Of a stretch of DNA of 35,374 nt, positions 29,544-35,374 are shown piece after piece. Source of the stretch: Deltaproteobacteria bacterium (GTDB lineage: Bacteria; Desulfobacterota; WTBG01; CAIYCZ01; CAIRTM01); contig VGSH01000019.1 in the NCBI GenBank assembly GCA_016875025.1, positions 1 through 35,374 of the forward strand. The letters are read 5' to 3'. Made by a program: the position numbers and the translations under genes. Below the pieces are notes generated by a model that saw nothing but the letters and a program-made list of their open reading frames with translations, did not search any database and was not told the origin of the DNA. Positions within the stretch are counted from its first letter, which is position 1. Each line of letters begins with the position of its first letter.

Positions 29544-31052
29544 TTAACATCCAGAAATTGAGCCCGGTGTACAAATGATGCGGTGATGTGAAAGCTGCCG
29601 AAATATTATAATAATTCCGACGACAAGGCTGGCCAGAGGGATAATAACTGCTGCGATATACCAAAATAAGGGTATTTCACCAAACATATTTATATACCAA
29701 AAATCCAATGTCTCTCTTCCACTATTTCGAAAGATTTCAAGATAATTACTAAACCCAAAAAAATTACCATAGCAAAGATCTATCATGGTCGTGTATTCAA
29801 CACTCATCCATACAAGCTGAAACGACATCCCCAGTAGTGATAATAATAAAATTACACTATAATATATTCTTCGCAAGCGACCTCTTTGGGCACATAATTC
29901 AGCAAGGGGCAACATGAGTAATGGAAGCGTTGGCAAAAGAAATCGAGGCCCAAGACACCAGCCTCCAGTTGTCACCCACCACTTGCTGTACATAACAAGA
30001 TATGTTAAGAACACGGAGATCATTAACAAACATAATAACCTTTGGTTTTTAAAAAAATAAACCCAGCCAAAACATGCGATTATAAGAGGTGGCGCAAATA
30101 TAAAAATACTGGAATTGGCGCTCAATAGATTGCTATAAAGTCCCCGTAATAATGGTGTTGAAAAGCCCTGATCATAGGCAGTGTGATAGCCTGTTTTAAA
30201 AAAGCCTCCAAACAGATAATAGTTGAGCAGTAACAAACCCATACCCGCAACGACAACAGGAAGCAGGTACGCGCTCAGTGCGGTAATCCATGAATTGCGT
30301 CCGGCACGGTATTTAAAAAATACAAACATGAGAGAAATGCCGAAGATAGGAATCCAGACAACCGTGGTAATGCGAACATGAACAGCAAAAGCACCGCATA
30401 AGCCCATTATGAGAAAATATCTGTATCTGAAACGGCTTTCAAGCTGTAAACGAGCAATTACCGTGCAAAGCAACAATACCGATTCCAAGGGATGGGTAAA
30501 AAAGTCGCGGGAAGAGGGCCAGAAATACGTAGAAAAAGCCGCCATTACGCTAACAGCCAAAGCTACCAGACAACTATAGCCAGCCAGAGTCAACAGGTAA
30601 TAAACGAGGCTTAAGCATATTGCCGTTATGATAGGAGAAAGCAAGAGTACAAAAAATGAAAGCAGGGGATCAGGCCGGTATTCCCCGTAAAAGGATCTAT
30701 AGGCAGGAACAGCCGTATTCCCTTTCAAAGTGGTACGCACTTTTGCCTGGGCATTTTCCATTCCAATAATTACCGAGTCAGGAACTCTGTCACGAACAAA
30801 CTTCCCTGCAATATACAGGGGGATTGCAAGGACACTCTGCCCTTTGCCAAGCTTACTGTAATGCTGTTTATCAATCCCTTGAACTGTCATATAAACCGGT
30901 GGAATCGCAAGGGTTCCTTTTTCAACCATGCTTTGCGCCATGGCATAATATTGATAGCCGTCTACGGTATAGATGTGCCCTGAGAAGGTGAGAATATATA
31001 CCCCTAATAGGGCAAAGAAGAATCCACAGGTCAAGCGGATATTGGACTGCAT
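29544..31052 (-). CDS. Polytopic membrane protein, GT-C/PMT-like glycosyltransferase
   Basis: 502 aa, many TM helices; early acidic loop FSGHIYTVDGYQYYAMAQSMVEKG typical of GT-C enzymes. Confidence 0.65.
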   Translation of the reverse strand: MQSNIRLTCGFFFALLGVYILTFSGHIYTVDGYQYYAMAQSMVEKGTLAIPPVYMTVQGIDKQHYSKLGKGQSVLAIPLYIAGKFVRDRVPDSVIIGMENAQAKVRTTLKGNTAVPAYRSFYGEYRPDPLLSFFVLLLSPIITAICLSLVYYLLTLAGYSCLVALAVSVMAAFSTYFWPSSRDFFTHPLESVLLLCTVIARLQLESRFRYRYFLIMGLCGAFAVHVRITTVVWIPIFGISLMFVFFKYRAGRNSWITALSAYLLPVVVAGMGLLLLNYYLFGGFFKTGYHTAYDQGFSTPLLRGLYSNLLSANSSIFIFAPPLIIACFGWVYFFKNQRLLCLLMISVFLTYLVMYSKWWVTTGGWCLGPRFLLPTLPLLMLPLAELCAQRGRLRRIYYSVILLLSLLGMSFQLVWMSVEYTTMIDLCYGNFFGFSNYLEIFRNSGRETLDFWYINMFGEIPLFWYIAAVIIPLASLVVGIIIIFRQLSHHRIICTPGSISGC

Positions 31053-31368
31053 AGCTTAGAGGAACTCACATTTAGAATACTTTTATTAGCAGAGCGGTTG
31101 AGAAGCAATAAGAAATTAGAAAAAATGTTACCAAATAAAAAACATGCTTTCTAACCACTGACCATAGGTAAACTGAAATAATTTGTCAACATAAAGGAGG
31201 CAGCAGAGCAACACGAGCCCTGGATAACCATTGCCGGTCAGTGGTATATCAAAAAGGTTGCGCTTCTATCGGCCCGAGCCGTAGATATGACAAACCCCGC
31301 AAGGACTATTTGCTGATATTTTTTCACCATCGCTTGTTGGACACTGCCAGCGTAACGGGGAAGAATAT

Positions 31369-33075
31369 TTATCCTTTAATTTTCTCCCACAGAATATTCT
31401 TAGATCCTTTCCGAAGGAACAACTCGCTATTATCTATCACTACCCTTGTATAGTCTTTATCAAGGTACTCTTTTGCTTCTCCGCGGGGAGGCAGCCAGGG
31501 GGGTTTAAGCCCTCCCATGGGAGGATAAATTCCCCACCCGTAAGCATCTGCCAAGCCCCATACCTGTGCTACTATGTCCGGCTTCAAATCGCCGATAGAA
31601 TATCCATAATCCCACTTTGAATGGCCGGGGTGAAAGGTTGTAAATCTGCGCAAACCCGGCCAGCGTCTTGATTTCCCTCGTGCAACTACTTTATCGTTTT
31701 TCCCAAGGATATCTATTGAATATCTTTCTGAAAAATAGGGGATTGCACCGGCCCAGACAACTGCAATGGTCGCATTTTGTGTAGATATTTTTTTAGTTAG
31801 AAGTGCTGTTTCTATCATACTTTGATTGTCCTGGACATGCAGAGAGCGGCTAACCAAAGTCCATTCTTCAAGGGCTCCAGAGCCTTCATTTATTGCGTTG
31901 AGGTTGACCATACACACAACCAACAGCACAATAAAAGCGAATACTTTTATTTTTGCCAGTACGATCCCACCTCCAATTAAAACATCTACTGACCGCCAGA
32001 TAATTTCTTTCAGAGCTAAAGAAAACAGAATGAAGAATGCCGGCATTGCAACGCAGATGTATCGATTGCTGCCTCCCCATTGCTCCCATGCGTCCCCTCC
32101 GACATACACGCTATAGAGCATTTGAGCCAGGAAAACACAGAACAAAAGCAATGTCGTGCTGTTTCTTCGGACCAGCACTATCACAACAGTGATCAAAAAC
32201 ACGACCCAGTTCATCCTCCAAATAAACGCAATCAGAACAAGCACACCCTGAACTACCCGAAGGTACAGCGGCGTGCCCGCCATTTTAAGATAATACGTGT
32301 TTGGAAGAATTTCACCAAAATACCAAAGTCTGAATAATGTCTGGGAGATAATGAAGAATGCAAACAGGGATACCCCATACACAAGGTTCTTTTGTCGTAT
32401 CTGCTTATTGGAGCCATACAAAAACGCCAGAATAACAACATACGGAATGGCCATGTCCATTCTGATGAGCGTGCCTAGGCCCATAAACAAAAAAGGCCAG
32501 GGTGAAAACTTTTTTGAATTAATGCACGTAATTGTCATATGCACTGTCATCGTCACAAGCAACGTCAGTACGCCGACCTCCATCCCTTGAAGTCCCCAGT
32601 GATTTATGGGGAGATAAAAAGCCGTGAGTATCACAGACCCCAGGCAGACCAAGGGTGAGAAACCGGATGCTGCTCCGGCAATCTTTTTAACAAACAGCAG
32701 ATTGAAAAGCAGGAAAACAACTGAGCTAATTTGTATAAAAAGACTTACCTTTGAGGGAGGAACCGGCAGCAGATGAAAAATCGACATATACATAACCCAC
32801 AGAGGATTTGAAAATCCCTCTACTTTTTCTCCCCCGGGGTTCCAGACCAGACCAGCCCCTGAAGCAAGATTTTTCGCATACCTCATGGAGATCATGGCAT
32901 CATCGAAAAGGGTAAAATAACGCTCTCCGTTAATGATAAAGCTTGTTTTGTAAATATACAGGCCCGCATACAAGATGTATGCGGAGAGAATTACAATAAA
33001 TAGGATTCCCGATACTTTTTTGTTTGTCATGGTATTTGACTGAAATTCACGGTTCTCTTTTTCGCTTTGCTCCAT
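31369..33075 (-). CDS. Polytopic membrane protein, GT-C-like (possible glycosyltransferase)
   Basis: 568 aa; YFTLFDDAMISMRYAKNLASGAGLVWNPGGEKVEGFSNPLWV and GGDAWEQWGGSNRYICVAMP resemble GT-C arabinosyl/mannosyltransferase-like proteins. Confidence 0.65.
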   Translation of the reverse strand: MEQSEKENREFQSNTMTNKKVSGILFIVILSAYILYAGLYIYKTSFIINGERYFTLFDDAMISMRYAKNLASGAGLVWNPGGEKVEGFSNPLWVMYMSIFHLLPVPPSKVSLFIQISSVVFLLFNLLFVKKIAGAASGFSPLVCLGSVILTAFYLPINHWGLQGMEVGVLTLLVTMTVHMTITCINSKKFSPWPFLFMGLGTLIRMDMAIPYVVILAFLYGSNKQIRQKNLVYGVSLFAFFIISQTLFRLWYFGEILPNTYYLKMAGTPLYLRVVQGVLVLIAFIWRMNWVVFLITVVIVLVRRNSTTLLLFCVFLAQMLYSVYVGGDAWEQWGGSNRYICVAMPAFFILFSLALKEIIWRSVDVLIGGGIVLAKIKVFAFIVLLVVCMVNLNAINEGSGALEEWTLVSRSLHVQDNQSMIETALLTKKISTQNATIAVVWAGAIPYFSERYSIDILGKNDKVVARGKSRRWPGLRRFTTFHPGHSKWDYGYSIGDLKPDIVAQVWGLADAYGWGIYPPMGGLKPPWLPPRGEAKEYLDKDYTRVVIDNSELFLRKGSKNILWEKIKG

Positions 33076-33148
33076 GACGAATTCTCCTTAACGGCGGGAA
33101 TAAAAACCCCTCGCCAAATGTCCGTCATTCGTTCAGCGTATCGCTTCT

Positions 33149-34867
33149 TCATCTTTCCGTCTTTCGAAAGACGTTTTTGCCTTGATATCCTCCAGTTCCG
33201 GGGTTGCAATCCACATCAGAGAAGTTGTTTCGTATAAAAGCTATAGCATAATCTGTTGTATATAACTTTTGAAATCCTTTTAATGAGGCGTTGTGTGCGT
33301 CCTTATAAAAAGCCAAAAAATCTTCTGTTCTCTTACTAGCCATTGCCGGTATCTGAATTATGCGGTACATTTCATCCAACTGTTCTTTTATTTCTTTTTT
33401 TCTCAAGACGATGATATCCGGGTTGATTCCGGTAATTTCTTCATAGCCAACAGGGTACCAAAGATTATTGTAAGCCACATACTCTTGCTGCGGAGGCAGG
33501 TAAATATAATAGTCCCGATAGATTATTAATGGTGCGCTGTGGGAAATTTTCTCAAGATAGTTCTTTTTCAATACCGTATAAAAGTTAATCGCCCTGCTTT
33601 CTTTTTCCTTATTGAGCATTTGAGTATATGTCGCAATGTCAGTTCTAATATATAGTACGAACTGGTATGCAATGAACAGAGCGATCAGCATGGACAGCCA
33701 GGCAATCGGTTTTTTGAATGTACTCGATCCGCGCACAACCCGCCACAGAGAGGGGCTGCAAACACAGGACAGCAGCGGAAGCAGCACAGGAATAAAATAT
33801 CTTCCGCTTGTGTTTGTAACAAAAAACAGCAGGTAACATGAAAATGGTATAGCCCAGCACAGTATCAGCACATAAAAGATTCTTTTCCTACTATCATACA
33901 GTATCCCCATGATGCAGAAGCAGCATGCAATTAGATACGTGAACCACAAGCCAAATGACCCGCTAAGGCTTTCCCGATACCAAATTCGAGCATTTTGCAG
34001 CCACTGCTCTTCCCATCCCAAAGTGTTCTTTAAGGATTGTATTCTTAAAGTTTCGATAATCTCTCCGGCAAACCCACGCACGGCCAACAATGGATTGGAG
34101 ATAATGATAACGACCGAAACAAGGCCTAAAAACATGAGACCTTTTTTGATAAATATAATATATTTCCCCTTTAAATTCCTTACGCTAATCCCCATATAAA
34201 TGGCAACTGCAGGCAATAAAAAAATCCCTATTACTTTTGTCCCGGCGGCAAGGCCGCAAAAAACACCTGCAATATAAAACCATGTTCCAAGTTTTAAATC
34301 ATCCTTGCACAGTGAAAATATTGTTAAAACGGTCAGCAATGTCGCCAGGCTGTCCGGGTGCCACCACATGTTATTGCCAAAAACACAGGGTATTGAAGAT
34401 AAGAATAAAAAAATGGCTGCCGAGCTGATCGTGAAACGAAATCCGTTTAAAAGATAAATAAGCAAAACAATCGCACCTATCATATAAACAGCGCTGAGCT
34501 GGCGCAGCACTAAAACGTACCAGCTCGTCAGGTCGCCCCCCGGAAGAAATGTTTTATTAAATATTTTTACGGGAACTATGGCAGCCAGAGAAGTTAAATA
34601 AAATGGGTATCCATAATGCCAGTGCCGGTAAACGATTATGTTCTCAAGTGTCTTAAGCAATGGCGTGGCCGACATGGCCATTCTGGAAAGATGCAGGTAC
34701 TGAATATGCTCATCACTGGGATAAATACCCAGATTATTTATATTGGCATTTTCAGCGCACAAAAGCATATCGGCATTTTGTGCTCCGGTAAAATTGGGGG
34801 GACAAAAAAGCACAAAATAGGCGGCGCACACCAGGAACAAAAGTAAACCGCCCTTTATCTTTACCAT
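33149..34867 (-). CDS. GT39-like membrane glycosyltransferase
   Basis: 572 aa; HWHYGYPFYLTSLAAI, GLAAGTKVIGIFLLPAVAIY, GRYFIPVLLPLLS. Confidence 0.65.
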   Translation of the reverse strand: MVKIKGGLLLFLVCAAYFVLFCPPNFTGAQNADMLLCAENANINNLGIYPSDEHIQYLHLSRMAMSATPLLKTLENIIVYRHWHYGYPFYLTSLAAIVPVKIFNKTFLPGGDLTSWYVLVLRQLSAVYMIGAIVLLIYLLNGFRFTISSAAIFLFLSSIPCVFGNNMWWHPDSLATLLTVLTIFSLCKDDLKLGTWFYIAGVFCGLAAGTKVIGIFLLPAVAIYMGISVRNLKGKYIIFIKKGLMFLGLVSVVIIISNPLLAVRGFAGEIIETLRIQSLKNTLGWEEQWLQNARIWYRESLSGSFGLWFTYLIACCFCIMGILYDSRKRIFYVLILCWAIPFSCYLLFFVTNTSGRYFIPVLLPLLSCVCSPSLWRVVRGSSTFKKPIAWLSMLIALFIAYQFVLYIRTDIATYTQMLNKEKESRAINFYTVLKKNYLEKISHSAPLIIYRDYYIYLPPQQEYVAYNNLWYPVGYEEITGINPDIIVLRKKEIKEQLDEMYRIIQIPAMASKRTEDFLAFYKDAHNASLKGFQKLYTTDYAIAFIRNNFSDVDCNPGTGGYQGKNVFRKTER

Positions 34868-34925
34868 ACCTAGTCAACGTTTGAATTATTAATTTTGGGA
34901 AGAGAAGTTCTCAGCAAACGAGTGA

Positions 34926-34954
34926 AGTATAGGCAAAAAGCTATTGTGAGTCAA
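34926..34954 (-). promoter_or_regulatory. Sigma-70-type promoter upstream of the GT39-like gene
   Basis: Minus strand reads TTGACT-17 nt-TATACT. Confidence 0.75.
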
Positions 34955-35286
34955 GGCCAAAAGGAGACTCAATTCTCCCAAAATTCATGACTTTTAACTA
35001 GATTTTTATTTTGCATGAGATGTTACATAATCCAGAGCGACACTTTAAACACAATTATATTTTATCAATTGTGTGATTTCCATTTCTAACATTGCCAAAT
35101 AATTTGACAACATCCCTAAGCTGTAATCTGCCAGAACATTCATTCCACCATACGGCAATGTGTATATTTTCTAAATTGATCGGCTGTTTTTTGTTTCACC
35201 CTTATGATAAACCAGATATAAAATTTATTTTTTTTACAAAGCTATTACCTGAATATTGCACGGTGACCTAAAAAACAGATAGAAAA

Positions 35287-35374
35287 CCATCGGGAAGCAC
35301 TGTATTAATGGGGTTGCGAAACCGTCAATCACCAATACAGGAGGCTCCCCAGATGGTTAAAAACAAGAAAAGAG
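35287..35374 (+). other. Candidate start of a mobile element or gene (inverted-repeat leader plus ATG at 35353), truncated by the window end
   Basis: accatcgggaagcactgtatt...aatacaggaggctccccagatggt forms an imperfect inverted repeat; ATGGTTAAAAACAAGAAAAGA opens at 35353. Confidence 0.3.

Overview
The window is a GC-rich bacterial chromosome segment, probably deltaproteobacterial/Desulfobacterota (inferred from the EF-G type and repeat content), followed from about 29.5 kb by an AT-rich block. The main core content is a complete minus-strand F-type ATP synthase operon (atpZ-I-B-E-F-H-A-G-D-C, 21.6-28.8 kb). Other core genes are an mtEFG1/spdEFG1-like elongation factor G, pyruvate kinase, glycogen branching enzyme, a UbiA prenyltransferase overlapping a lycopene-cyclase-domain protein, an MFS transporter and an ACC-deaminase/D-cysteine-desulfhydrase-type PLP enzyme. 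Accessory content is an AAA/DUF4143 ATPase, a HigBA-type toxin-antitoxin pair, a decayed second glgB 5' fragment and a McrBC-type restriction system whose McrB has an enlarged N-terminus. Three large GT-C-like membrane proteins occupy the AT-rich tail. The most notable observations are: (1) an uncharacterised P-loop ATPase with a SLOG/Rossmann-like C-terminal half, just downstream of the unusual EF-G; (2) an IS200-like relic that appears to interrupt a response-regulator receiver domain, with an exact inverted 127-bp copy at the left window edge; (3) four near-consensus sigma-70 promoters, all with a 17-bp spacer and the same GCCTATA(G/C)T -10 context, plus a fifth variant before the atp operon; (4) several dispersed palindromic or MITE-like repeat families; (5) the glgB relic upstream of the TA/ATPase cassette. 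All calls come from reading the sequence and the ORF track; no database search was run.
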